From a candidate division TA06 bacterium SM23_40 (GTDB lineage: Bacteria > LJUI01 > SM1-40): a stretch of DNA of 29,112 nt. This document shows positions 7,121 through 15,384 of the stretch, piece after piece; the first letter of the stretch is position 1; the number at the start of each line of letters is the position of its first letter. The stretch lies in NCBI GenBank assembly GCA_001303705.1, contig LJUI01000013.1, positions 1-29,112 on the forward strand, in the 5' to 3' direction. The notes below the pieces were generated by a model that was not told where the DNA came from, searched no databases, and saw only the letters and a program-made list of their open reading frames with translations. The position numbers and the translations under genes are program-made.

Positions 7121-8293
7121 CTATGCAGGAACGACCGTTCGAAGCAGACGAAAGACGCGGTTGACCATCGGCGGCCTGTCTATGGAGATCGCACCCTGCG
7201 GACACATCTCTTGGCAGCAGAAGCACCGGATACAGACACTGAGGTCGGTATCGGGCCTCCCGTTCGTAAGGACGATGGCCCCCGCAGCGCAGGCCTCTAC
7301 ACAGGTTCCGCACCCGTCGCACCGCTCTGGCGCGAGCACCGGCCTGGGCCGAAGCAGGCGTTTGATGACCGCCTTCACCTCGGCGGGCATGGACTCCGTG
7401 ATCAGCCACAGACGCGGCACGGCGAAGTCACTCACCCCAACCCTGTGGAGAGGTGCGCCGACGAGATCCAGTTCCTCGAGACTGCGTAGCCCCAGACCCC
7501 GTGCTATCGCAGCCCGCGTCGTCGTCACCTCCATCGGCGGTATGCCGACCACAGCGGCCGCCACCATATCAACGCTAAGACTTGAGGTGCCGGCGATGAG
7601 GACACCCAACCACCGGGGATCGCCGCCACCCGGTCCATTTCCCTCCATACCGACAATCCCATCCATGACGGTAAGACCTGGAGCTGTGAGCATCCAGATA
7701 TCGACCAACATCTCGCTGAAGTCGGAGCGGTCCGGCCATCGCAGATGGTACTGCGCCTTCTCTCTCCCGGGGACCGCTCCGAACATGTTCTTAACGCCGC
7801 CAGTAAGCAGCGTAAGGCCGTGAGTCTTCAGCTTTGGCAGATTGATGATGAGGTCGGCGGAGAGAATCGCATGGAGTAACCGTGCCCGACTGATAGCCTT
7901 CCCGCCCGGGACAGGTTGTTCCACGAGCTCCACGTCACAGGAGAGAGCAGCCCCGGATTCACGGGAGGCTGTCTCCATGCCTGTCGATCGGTACACGGAC
8001 TGGAGCTCGGCTGTCGAAAACGGTCCAGATGGGCTGTCTGCGATGATCGGATGTGCGCCCAGCTCGGCCACGTGTCTTGCCACGGCGCAAACGAGTGCGG
8101 GGTGCGTCGTCACCGCGGCCTGCGGCTCCCGTCCCGCCAGGAGATTCGGCTTGATGACGACGCGCATGTCAGGGCGGACGTAATGGTCCAGTCCTCCCAG
8201 CAGGCGAAAGGCGCGTGCCACTCCATCGTCAACGTGCTGTGGAGCGTAATCTTCACAGCAGACTACAGCGACCCGCTCATCGGTAGCGGGCAT
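7121..8293 (-). CDS. DUF362 domain protein with two C-terminal [4Fe-4S] sites
   Basis: A 390-residue protein. Residues 1-290 form a DUF362 domain (VVIKPNLLAG near 45, INLPKLKTHGLTLLTGGVKN, MDGIVGMEGNGP), a family of unknown reaction common in anaerobes. The C-terminus carries a bacterial ferredoxin pair, CDGCGTCVEACAAGAI and CIRCFCCQEMCPQGAI. In the first cluster the fourth Cys is followed by Ala instead of the usual Pro. A redox role is likely but the substrate is unknown. The ATG at 8293 sits 8 bases after GAGAGGGG; a GTG three codons upstream would overlap that ribosome site. Its neighbours give no pathway. Confidence 0.85.
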   Translation of the reverse strand: MPATDERVAVVCCEDYAPQHVDDGVARAFRLLGGLDHYVRPDMRVVIKPNLLAGREPQAAVTTHPALVCAVARHVAELGAHPIIADSPSGPFSTAELQSVYRSTGMETASRESGAALSCDVELVEQPVPGGKAISRARLLHAILSADLIINLPKLKTHGLTLLTGGVKNMFGAVPGREKAQYHLRWPDRSDFSEMLVDIWMLTAPGLTVMDGIVGMEGNGPGGGDPRWLGVLIAGTSSLSVDMVAAAVVGIPPMEVTTTRAAIARGLGLRSLEELDLVGAPLHRVGVSDFAVPRLWLITESMPAEVKAVIKRLLRPRPVLAPERCDGCGTCVEACAAGAIVLTNGRPDTDLSVCIRCFCCQEMCPQGAISIDRPPMVNRVFRLLRTVVPA

Positions 8294-8333
8294 GGCGTCC
8301 ACCCCTCTCCGGATGACCGATGTCCGTATGATT

Positions 8334-10049
8334 TTACTCGGGGGAACCGAGCATTCGGAGCTTCTTGCTTACTTCCCTGTTGTCCGGATCAAGCTCCAGA
8401 GATCGTTCCCAATGTCTCCGGGCACCCTCGAGTGAGCCCCCTGCATAGTAGGCGTCGCCAAGGTGATCGTGAACGGCTGCATCCTCGACGAGCTGGGCCG
8501 CCCGCTCTAGCTCGGCCACTGCCTCCTCCAGCCTCCCCTGCCGGAAATAGGCCCACCCGAGACTATCGATGTAGAATCCGTTGTCGGGATCGAGCGCAAG
8601 CGCCTTCTCAATAAGCTGGACAGACTCTCGTAAATTGATGCCACGCTCCGCGTACGAGTATCCGATGTAATTGTAGGCCGATGCCATGTCCGGATCAAGC
8701 TCGATCACGCGCCTGAAGGCCGAAACGGCATCCTCGACTCGCCCCAACCTGTCGTACAGTGTGCCCAGGTCGTACCAGATCTCAGCGTCATCGGGTCTCG
8801 ACTTGAGTCCTGCGCGATATGCCCGCAGCCCATCACTGAGTCTGCCCATTCTGACATAGGCGACACCGAGAACATGATTCAGGTATCCCTCGTCACCTCC
8901 GAGAGCGAGCGCTCGGCGAAACGAGGCTGCGGCCTGGCCATACTCCTCTCGCTGAAGACTGACAAACCCAAGGTACGTCCAGGCATCGATGTGGCCCGGA
9001 TCGAGCTCGACGACCTTCTGCAGCTCCTGTTCTGCCCGATCGTCGAGTCCGCGAGCATAGTAGAGCCTCGCTACATAGTAGCGGGCCTCGGCATCCTCGG
9101 GCGATATCCCCAGGATGATGAGGAACTCCCGCAGCGCCTCGTCAAACAGGCCCTTCTGATAGAACGCATAGCCTGCTTTCCGGTGAGCTCCCACATCAAT
9201 GGGATCGGCGGCAATGAGCACCCCACAGTGATGGAGGGCAGCATCATAGTCCTGGAGCCGGATGGCAACGTTCGCCAGCCTCCGATGGAGGTGCCTCTGA
9301 TGCGGAAAGAGATCCACTGCCCTTTCGTAGACGTCGCGCGCCTCCGAGAAATCCTCGAGCTCTTCCCAGGCAAGGCCCAGGCGGATGTATGCGCTCGGTT
9401 CGAGCGAGTCGAGTTCGATCGCTGCTTGATAGTAATCGATGGCCTCATCGAATCTCCCCAGCCGCTCGAGCATGAGACCCTGCTTCAGCAACGGGCGCGG
9501 CGATCCGGGATCGAGCTCAGCCGCCCTCCTGAAGGAACCGAGTGCGCCCTCGAAATCGGCCATTGCCTCCAGGAGAGAACCGAGCAGGAGGTAGTTCTCT
9601 GCATCGTCAGGCTCGAGGTCGACCACCCGGAGATACGCTCGCACCGCGTACGGAATATCCCCGGTCTCAAAAGCAATAGTACTGAGGAGCGCGTGCATTT
9701 CCGAATCGAGCGGATCGAGGTCAACTGCTTTCGCCGCGGCGCGGCGGGCTAACGTGAATTCACCAACGATAAAGTACCCGCGCGCCAGCTCGCGCTGCAC
9801 CTCCGCCGATCCAGGATCGACGCGGGCTGCGGCCTCGAACTTCTTCAACGCCTCCTCCACCCTTCCCTCTTCGCGCAGCACCACCCCCTCAGTGAAGTAG
9901 CGGTATGCATCCGCCTGCCGCCTCCCGCCCAGCTCCGGAAGAGAGGCGCATCCGCTCCAGATCGCCGCCGCCAGGATGAGCCCCCCCACTCGCAACCCGA
10001 CAGCCAGGCTTCTGTGCCGACAGAACCAGATAGAGTATGGAATCGCCAT
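8334..10049 (-). CDS. TPR-repeat lipoprotein
   Basis: A 571-residue tetratricopeptide-repeat protein. The N-terminus has a basic/hydrophobic signal (LRVGGLILAAAIWSGC) with a lipobox-like WSGC, Cys34 being the probable lipidation site, followed by about 14-15 TPR units of 34 residues (patterns such as A..YLRRVVDLEPDDAENYLLLGSLLE and GWAYFRQGRLEEAVAELERA) up to the C-terminus. Such proteins act as periplasmic or outer-membrane-bound scaffolds; the partner is unknown. The start is uncertain: the nearest ribosome site (GGGAGG) is 14 bases from the ATG at 10049, so a start nearer the hydrophobic segment is possible. It ends 40 bases before the DUF362 gene begins, so the two may be co-transcribed. 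Confidence 0.85.
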   Translation of the reverse strand: MAIPYSIWFCRHRSLAVGLRVGGLILAAAIWSGCASLPELGGRRQADAYRYFTEGVVLREEGRVEEALKKFEAAARVDPGSAEVQRELARGYFIVGEFTLARRAAAKAVDLDPLDSEMHALLSTIAFETGDIPYAVRAYLRVVDLEPDDAENYLLLGSLLEAMADFEGALGSFRRAAELDPGSPRPLLKQGLMLERLGRFDEAIDYYQAAIELDSLEPSAYIRLGLAWEELEDFSEARDVYERAVDLFPHQRHLHRRLANVAIRLQDYDAALHHCGVLIAADPIDVGAHRKAGYAFYQKGLFDEALREFLIILGISPEDAEARYYVARLYYARGLDDRAEQELQKVVELDPGHIDAWTYLGFVSLQREEYGQAAASFRRALALGGDEGYLNHVLGVAYVRMGRLSDGLRAYRAGLKSRPDDAEIWYDLGTLYDRLGRVEDAVSAFRRVIELDPDMASAYNYIGYSYAERGINLRESVQLIEKALALDPDNGFYIDSLGWAYFRQGRLEEAVAELERAAQLVEDAAVHDHLGDAYYAGGSLEGARRHWERSLELDPDNREVSKKLRMLGSPE

Positions 10050-10130
10050 CTAGTAGAAACAACCTCCCCAGACCGCTATTCGAATCGGACGGAGGAGGCT
10101 TCCTCTCAGAATAAAGTTCGCTCTGTTGCC

Positions 10131-10574
10131 CTATCCTCTCTCCGTGCTCCTCTGACGCGCTTTTTCTTTCGCGTTCTTGGCCGACAGTTGCTGCTCGACA
10201 TACGTATCAATCTTCGCCCGATCGGTAGAGCGCAGATTCATGAATGACAGGGCACATCTGTACTCTTCTTGCCCTGGCCGCGGTTCCTCAGGTTCAGTCC
10301 TGACGACGATCGCCTCACACCTGATCACTTCTGTCTTCTTCCGACCCCTGCGTGTTCGGATCGGAATCAACATTGTGACTCCCAGCTTTGTCAGAGGTGC
10401 GACGTAGGTCGAAACTCGGCAATAGGCACCGCCAGAGCTGATATTGCACGTCTGGGTCATCAGAGCGCCCTCAGCGAGTTCTTCCTCGATGCCCCCCATC
10501 TTGACCGGGACTTCGACAGCAGCCCGCCGATGGGCCCGACGATCACGGATAGGCTTTGATCCCCGCTGACTCAT
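10131..10574 (-). CDS. PilZ domain protein
   Basis: A 147-residue single-domain PilZ protein. The two c-di-GMP-binding motifs are recognisable: an Arg cluster RDRRAHRRAAV near residues 10-20 for RxxxR, and NISSGGA at 44-50 for (D/N)xSxxG. The C-terminus EYRCALSFMNL and the following helix fit the PilZ barrel. It probably binds cyclic di-GMP and acts on another protein. Its ATG lies inside the stop of the upstream nuclease-family gene (ATGA, 4-base overlap), so the two are translationally coupled. The C-terminal 20 residues are a charged tail. Confidence 0.82.
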   Translation of the reverse strand: MSQRGSKPIRDRRAHRRAAVEVPVKMGGIEEELAEGALMTQTCNISSGGAYCRVSTYVAPLTKLGVTMLIPIRTRRGRKKTEVIRCEAIVVRTEPEEPRPGQEEYRCALSFMNLRSTDRAKIDTYVEQQLSAKNAKEKARQRSTERG

Positions 10575-11053
10575 ATCTTGTACTTCCCGAAATCCTCGGG
10601 ATTGAGGCGCTCGAGATACTCACGCAAGGCTCTCGCCTTTGTCTCATCATCGATCTCGAGCGTGGTGCCGCTCGACGTCATGACATCTTCGGCCACGTAG
10701 ATCGGCACTTTCACACGCAAGGCGAGGGCGATGGAGTCCGAAGGCCGCGCATCGATGTTAACGATCGATTGCTTCGCCTCCACGTAGATCTTGGCGTAGA
10801 AGGTGTTATCCTTCAGATCGCTGATGACGATCTTGCTCACCTTCGCCTCAAGACCTTCGATCATAGTCGCCATCAGGTCGTGCGTAAGGGGCCGCTCGGC
10901 CTGAATTCCCTCCAGTGCCATGGCAATGGCGTTTGCCTCCGGAGCGCCGATCCAGATCGGCAGAACTCGCTCGCCGTTTCGCTCTTTGAGAAGAACAACT
11001 GGAGTATTATTGGAGCCATCCAGCGCCAACCCCGATACCTTCACTTCGATCAT
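10571..11053 (-). CDS. Bifunctional nuclease family protein (DUF151/BFN)
   Basis: A 160-residue protein of the DUF151 / bifunctional nuclease family: VLPIWIGAPEANAIAMALEG at about 30-50, RPLTHDLM, TFYAKIYVE and the invariant DARPSDSIALALR at about 101-113. Plant and Mycobacterium relatives have been reported to have nuclease activity or to respond to stress; the bacterial role is poorly defined. It is a complete single-domain form without the UVR domain seen in some relatives. It is the first gene of a two-gene operon with a PilZ protein, behind a good promoter at 11287-11315. Confidence 0.9.
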   Translation of the reverse strand: MIEVKVSGLALDGSNNTPVVLLKERNGERVLPIWIGAPEANAIAMALEGIQAERPLTHDLMATMIEGLEAKVSKIVISDLKDNTFYAKIYVEAKQSIVNIDARPSDSIALALRVKVPIYVAEDVMTSSGTTLEIDDETKARALREYLERLNPEDFGKYKI

Positions 11054-11286
11054 GGCTGCACATCCTCGCGTGTAGAGCCTTCAGGAGTGTAGAGCATCCC
11101 ATCACAGCGGTTGGCTAACTTCCCTCCGAGCCAGCGACGACGCTGAAGACGAAGGTGAGACCCGGGCTCCGTCGCCATAGCCGGTATCCACGTGGAACGA
11201 GCCCTACAGGGATCAATAGATAGAAGAACCCGCCGAGAGCGGCAGCAGACACTGCTTCCCAGCGCGCCCGTATGCGTCCGGTTCAG

Positions 11287-11315
11287 AATATAGCAAAATC
11301 ACCCTTGACCGTCAA
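11287..11315 (-). promoter_or_regulatory. Sigma70-type promoter for the DUF151-PilZ operon
   Basis: On the minus strand TTGACG (11310-11315), a 17-base spacer and TATATT (11287-11292) make a strong match. The start near 11280 gives an untranslated leader of about 225 bases. The gap 11054-11359 otherwise holds no open frame or RNA family I recognise. Confidence 0.65.
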
Positions 11316-11359
11316 GATAATAATGGGAACGGATCGAGGCGCATGCGCTCTCCGCCCGC

Positions 11360-12484
11360 CTATTCGCCCAGGTCCGTCCGTATCCGCAGAAGGTGCATGA
11401 CGTCCCGCCGGGTCAGGATTCCCACGAGCTCGCCGTTCTCGATGACCGGGAGCCGACCGAGGTCGGCCCTCAGCATACGCGCCAGCGCGTGGGATGCATC
11501 CTCGTCCGGGTGGGCGTAGCCATCGGGCGCAAGAGGACGCATCACCTCGATCACCCGAACGGTCGGCCAGACCTCCCGCGCCACGCGCTTCATCTCATCG
11601 AGCCCGACCATCCCCACCACCTCTCCTTCCTGCAATACAGGGAAGCTCGAATATCGGTACCCCAGGAAATAGTCGTGGGCAAGCCGCTCAAGAGTCAGGG
11701 AAGGATCGACAGCCACGACCTCAGCCGTCATGAGCTCCCGCACCTTTATGCCCATCAGAGAGCGCCGCACCATCACCTGTCGATAGCCTAACTCCGCAGC
11801 CTGCTTGAGGAAGAGCCCGATCAGCACCAGCCAGACTCCACTGACGAGCTGGCCGCTGAGGAAACTCACGACCCCCAGAAGAATGAGCAGGATAGCGAAG
11901 CCCTGCCCCACAGCACTGGCAATCCTGGTCGCCTGCCTGATGTCGTTCGTCCTCATCCACAGGAGCGCCCGCAGCACACGCCCGCCATCGAGGGGAAAGC
12001 CGGGGACCAGATTGAAGAACGTCAAGATGAGATTAAGCGTGGCTACGTAGGTCAAGACCGCGACGAGAGGACTCCTCCCCACGGTGATGTAGAAAAAGGC
12101 CGCACTCGCCCCGAAGAGAACTGCCAGCAGCACGCTCGCTGCCGGCCCTGCTACAGCCATCTTGAGTTCGGTCCTCGGGTCTTTCACGTCCTCGCCCATC
12201 TGGGCCACGCCGCCGAAGATGAAGAGCGTGATCTCCTTGATCGGGAGCCCGCTCCGACGCGCCACGAGCGAGTGCGAGAACTCGTGGAACAGGACTGAGA
12301 CGAACAGGAGCAATGCGGCCACTGCGCCCACCAGCCAGTACACCCAGGGCGATAGCCCGGGATAGGTGGAGGGAAAGTAGCGGACAGCGAGCGTCCACGT
12401 GATGAGAGCGAAGATGATGAACCACGTGTAGTTGAGCGAGACCTGGATCCCGAACAGACGGAACAGTCCGATACGTCGCAGCAT
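11360..12484 (-). CDS. Site-2 protease family (M50) membrane metalloprotease with CBS pair
   Basis: A 374-residue intramembrane zinc metalloprotease. The zinc motif HEFSH is at residues 67-71 inside a transmembrane helix, and the third ligand lies in NLVPGFPLDGGRVL (Asp166). Five or six hydrophobic segments fill residues 15-225, and two CBS domains occupy about 240-374 (IKVRELMTAEVVAVDPSLTL; VRVIEVMRPLAPDG). This is the Rip3/SpoIVFB-like class, which cleaves membrane-bound regulators, with CBS domains sensing adenine nucleotides. The ATG at 12484 follows GAGGTGAC by about 5 bases; an in-frame start 11 codons upstream has a poorer context. The substrate is unknown; the anti-sigma factor at 3008-3724 is a conceivable but unlinked target. 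Confidence 0.92.
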   Translation of the reverse strand: MLRRIGLFRLFGIQVSLNYTWFIIFALITWTLAVRYFPSTYPGLSPWVYWLVGAVAALLLFVSVLFHEFSHSLVARRSGLPIKEITLFIFGGVAQMGEDVKDPRTELKMAVAGPAASVLLAVLFGASAAFFYITVGRSPLVAVLTYVATLNLILTFFNLVPGFPLDGGRVLRALLWMRTNDIRQATRIASAVGQGFAILLILLGVVSFLSGQLVSGVWLVLIGLFLKQAAELGYRQVMVRRSLMGIKVRELMTAEVVAVDPSLTLERLAHDYFLGYRYSSFPVLQEGEVVGMVGLDEMKRVAREVWPTVRVIEVMRPLAPDGYAHPDEDASHALARMLRADLGRLPVIENGELVGILTRRDVMHLLRIRTDLGE

Positions 12485-12570
12485 AGTCACCTCAATGGGT
12501 TCCTGATTGGATCTCAATCACGAATAGACCAGTAACGAGAGCCTCTGCCGTCGGAAGGAATGCGCTCTAT

Positions 12571-12599
12571 AGGGTAAACAACGCCCCTTCCGCCGTCAA
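12571..12599 (-). promoter_or_regulatory. Sigma70-type promoter for the site-2 protease gene
   Basis: On the minus strand TTGACG (12594-12599), a 17-base spacer and TACCCT (12571-12576), about 85 bases upstream of the protease ATG. Confidence 0.5.
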
Positions 12600-12629
12600 G
12601 CGCATTCCTAACCGGAACAAGCTTTTCTG

Positions 12630-12658
12630 TTGACACCAGAGACCTCGACCTCTTATCG
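12630..12658 (+). promoter_or_regulatory. Sigma70-type promoter for the thiamine operon
   Basis: TTGACA (12630-12635), a 17-base spacer and TTATCG (12653-12658) on the plus strand, about 105 bases before the thi4 ATG. The short leader contains none of the conserved TPP-riboswitch segments. Confidence 0.5.
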
Positions 12659-12763
12659 TATCTTCGCATACCTCAAGACACAGTCCTCAGGCTGACATTC
12701 CGGCCCGCAGGTGATCTCGATAAATCCCTGTACAGGCGCAGATGAGACGAGGAGGAAGAGCAG

Positions 12764-13549
12764 ATGCCGATATTCGAACCCGTAGGAGAGAAGGAAGTCA
12801 CCCGCGCCATCATAGACAGCTTCATGAAGCAGTTCCATGCGTACGCCGAGTCCGACGTCATCATCGTCGGCGCAGGCCCGAGCGGACTCATGGCGGGCCG
12901 CGAGCTTGCCGCGGCCGGGGCGAAGATACTTATCACGGAGCGCAACAACTACCTGGGAGGAGGATTCTGGCTGGGCGGGTATCTGATGAACAAGGTTACC
13001 GTGCGGGCGCCGGGACAGGAGATACTCGCAGAACTCGGTGTCCCGTTTGAGCAGGCCACACCCGGACTGTACGTCGCCGACGGACCTCACGCGTGTTCGA
13101 AACTGATCGCCGCGGCCTGCGATGCAGGAGCCAAGTTCGCCAACATGACGATCTTCGATGACGTTGTCGTGCGCGATAGCCGAGCCGCGGGAGTCGTCAT
13201 CAACTGGACGCCCGTCGCCGCCCTCCCACGCGAGATAAGCTGCGTCGACCCGATTGGAATCGAATCAAAACTCGTCATCGACGCCACCGGCCACGACGCC
13301 TGCGTCGCCCGCAAGATGGAAGAACACGGTCTTGTCACACTCCGGGGTACCGGCGCGATGTGGGTGGAGCGATCGGAAGATGCCCTCGTCGACCACACGG
13401 GCGAACTCTATCCTGGACTCATCGTGACGGGAATGGCGGTAACCGCTGTCTACGGCCTGCCGAGGATGGGTCCGACATTCGGCGCGATGCTCTATTCCGG
13501 CAGACGCGCGGCTGAGGTCGCTCTCGAGAAACTGAAGGAATTCGCCTAG
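12764..13549 (+). CDS. thi4: Thi4 thiazole synthase
   Basis: A 261-residue Thi4-family flavin/NAD-type protein that makes the thiamine thiazole (ADP-thiazole) from NAD and glycine. The dinucleotide-binding motif is [17 protein letters not shown] near residue 33; [20 protein letters not shown] and the C-terminal [18 protein letters not shown] are family hallmarks. At the sulfur-donor site the sequence is SCVDP, giving Cys160, as in plant and yeast suicide enzymes, whereas the archaeal sulfide-using enzymes have His there. The ATG at 12764 has GAGGAGG about 8 bases upstream. It is first in a plus-strand run with an unknown gene and thiE. Confidence 0.92.
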   Translation: MPIFEPVGEKEVTRAIIDSFMKQFHAYAESDVIIVGAGPSGLMAGRELAAAGAKILITERNNYLGGGFWLGGYLMNKVTVRAPGQEILAELGVPFEQATPGLYVADGPHACSKLIAAACDAGAKFANMTIFDDVVVRDSRAAGVVINWTPVAALPREISCVDPIGIESKLVIDATGHDACVARKMEEHGLVTLRGTGAMWVERSEDALVDHTGELYPGLIVTGMAVTAVYGLPRMGPTFGAMLYSGRRAAEVALEKLKEFA

Positions 13550-13576
13550 CGGCTTGTCCACACGGGATCATACAGG

Positions 13577-14443
13577 ATGCCAGCGACGATCGACCAGAGG
13601 CGCCTCCCCAGCACCATCTATCTGTACCACGACGGAGCGGCGTCTACCCTCGATCTCGACGCCATCGCGAGCTACCTCCACGATCTCTTCCCGACCCTAG
13701 CGGTGACACAACGTATCGACTTCGCCGTTCACCACCTGAGGTCGATCCCCGACGCCGAACGCTCACAGCGTCAAGAGAGTCTGGCGAAGAGTCTCGCCTC
13801 ACTGCGCATACACGACCCCGCACAACAGATCGATCGCCAGGGTCAGCCTGACCTCTTATCCGGGGAGATCGAATTCGAAGCGCGACAACTGGCCGCGCCG
13901 CACCGCACAAGCGGCGGCGTCCTGTACGAGGGCTCGCTCCTGGCGCACACTCTCGCCCTGCTCGTCCCCCACGAGGAGTCGAGCCTAGAGCATCTGCACA
14001 TCGTCCTCACGCGGAGGCTCTTCGCCACGTGGGAGCAAGCCGATGGGCGCTATCATGCGCGCGTCATCCTCTGCGGGTACCCTTCGCTCATCTCCACGAG
14101 CGGGGTCGTCGAGGCGCCGGCCAGGCCCCGTGAGTACTATGTACTCCGGCGCCAGGCGGCGGCCGGAGGGCCGAGCTTACAGGCTCTCATCGACTGGGAA
14201 CGCACAAACAGGCCCCGATTCCTCGACCACGATGACGAACGCCTTACCGATGTGATCCTCGGTTATGTGATGCAGGCATTCATGTTCCACGTGAGCGGCG
14301 AACCGTTCTGTCAGGAACCCACATGTCGACTATACAATGCGCACTGGCAGGAGGATCTGATCAGAGCACAGCTGGGTGCCGGCCCGGACTTCTGCCCACA
14401 TCATGCAGAGATGATCGAAGCCACAGGCACATCGTATAAATGA
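13577..14443 (+). CDS. Uncharacterised protein in thiamine operon (DUF6775-like)
   Basis: A 288-residue protein of unknown function between thi4 (27 bases upstream) and thiE (83 bases downstream). The most distinctive parts are LEHLHIVLTRRLFATWEQ and GRYHARVILCGYPSLISTSG in the middle, and a C-terminal Cys/His block: FCQEPTCRLYNAHWQEDLI followed by FCPHH. The family, which I recall as DUF6775 in archaea and some bacteria and labelled a putative metallopeptidase, has not been checked; no HExxH motif is present. The Cys/His arrangement would fit a metal site. There is no signal peptide or membrane helix. Its position suggests a link to thiamine synthesis or salvage. Confidence 0.7.
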   Translation: MPATIDQRRLPSTIYLYHDGAASTLDLDAIASYLHDLFPTLAVTQRIDFAVHHLRSIPDAERSQRQESLAKSLASLRIHDPAQQIDRQGQPDLLSGEIEFEARQLAAPHRTSGGVLYEGSLLAHTLALLVPHEESSLEHLHIVLTRRLFATWEQADGRYHARVILCGYPSLISTSGVVEAPARPREYYVLRRQAAAGGPSLQALIDWERTNRPRFLDHDDERLTDVILGYVMQAFMFHVSGEPFCQEPTCRLYNAHWQEDLIRAQLGAGPDFCPHHAEMIEATGTSYK

Positions 14444-14526
14444 TCTCTGGAGGGGGAACGCTGACGAGCGCATCCCGGCGCGGAGACCTCGGCGAGGTAG
14501 CTCCAATGGCCTGATGAGGGATCCCC

Positions 14527-15180
14527 ATGAAACAGAGACGATCCCCGGACTATAGCCTCTATGTCATCACCGACCGCAGGCTGGCCCGCGGCCGGCCGCT
14601 GGAGGCCCTTGTCGCCCAGGCGATCGCTGGAGGTGCCACGATCGTCCAACTCCGCGACAAGGAATCGAACGACCGGATCCTGTACGAAGATGCCCGCTCT
14701 CTGAGAAAGCTCACCGGAGAACGCGGGATTCCGCTCATCATAAATGATCGCGTCGACCTCGCCCTGGCGGTCAATGCAGATGGCGTCCATCTCGGCCAGG
14801 AGGATATGCCGCCCGATGTTGCCCGCCGCCTTCTCGGTTCGGGGAAGATCCTCGGGCTCTCGACACACAGCGAGGATCAGGCGCGAGCGGCGGCCAGGGC
14901 CTCCCCCGACTACATTGCCATCGGACCGATCTACGCGACGACGACCAAGGAGAACGCCCTCCCGCCGCTGGGAACGGAGATCATCGCCGGACTCAGGCCG
15001 GAGCTGCGCGTTCCGATCGTCGCAATTGGCGGAATCGACAAGACAAATGCTACACTCGTGGGGCGAGCAGGGGCGGATGGAATCGCTGTCATCTCGGCCG
15101 TCATGGGTGCCGACGATGTGATGGCAGCGGCGAGTGATCTGCGGGCGGCATTCAGGCAGGGAAAGGAAGAAGCCAGGTAG
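14527..15180 (+). CDS. thiE: Thiamine phosphate synthase
   Basis: A 217-residue TIM-barrel enzyme joining HMP pyrophosphate and thiazole phosphate to thiamine phosphate. Hallmarks in order: LYVITDRRL (11-19), ATIVQLRDKE (about 39-48, substrate-binding Gln and Arg), LIINDRVDLALAVNADGVHLGQEDMP (about 75-100), GLSTHSEDQA, DYIAIGPIYATTTKENA, and VPIVAIGGID. The length is typical. The ATG at 14527 has GAGGG 7 bases upstream. It is the last gene of the plus-strand thiamine run and supplies the step after Thi4. Confidence 0.96.
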   Translation: MKQRRSPDYSLYVITDRRLARGRPLEALVAQAIAGGATIVQLRDKESNDRILYEDARSLRKLTGERGIPLIINDRVDLALAVNADGVHLGQEDMPPDVARRLLGSGKILGLSTHSEDQARAAARASPDYIAIGPIYATTTKENALPPLGTEIIAGLRPELRVPIVAIGGIDKTNATLVGRAGADGIAVISAVMGADDVMAAASDLRAAFRQGKEEAR

Positions 15181-15239
15181 CGATCTGTACCCGCTCCCTC
15201 GGCTGCCCGACGCATGTACAGGGGACCTGGATTCTCTGC

Positions 15240-15276
<37 letters not shown>

Positions 15277-15288
15277 GAACGCTGTCTA

Positions 15289-15294
15289 TATACT
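15289..15294 (+). promoter_or_regulatory. Possible -10 element upstream of hdrA
   Basis: TATACT, a five-of-six match to TATAAT, lies 91 bases before the hdrA ATG. No -35 consensus is present; the GA tract occupies that position. Weak on its own. Confidence 0.3.
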
Positions 15295-15313
15295 ACTCAC
15301 ACAAGCAGATCAC

Positions 15314-15379
15314 AGCACTCACACAATCAGACAAGAGCACTTACACAATCAGACAAGAGCACTCACACAATCAGGGGAG
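15314..15379 (+). repeat. Three tandem copies of a 22-bp unit before hdrA
   Basis: Units at 15314-15335, 15336-15357 and 15358-15379 share AGCACTCACACAATCAG; the second has one C-to-T change and the third ends GGGGAG instead of ACAAG, supplying the ribosome site of hdrA. The units are purine/C rich and would be unstructured in RNA. Confidence 0.9.
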
Positions 15380-15384
15380 AGACC

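Noticed and set aside
11054-11280. Possible structured RNA in the long DUF151 leader
   Set aside because: I compared it with cobalamin, FMN, 6S and RNase P consensus segments from memory and found no match; it may still fold but nothing supports a family.
12659-12763. TPP riboswitch before the thiamine operon
   Set aside because: Neither the CTGAGA-type nor the ACCTGATCTGGGTAAT-type conserved segments are present, and the leader is only about 100 bases.
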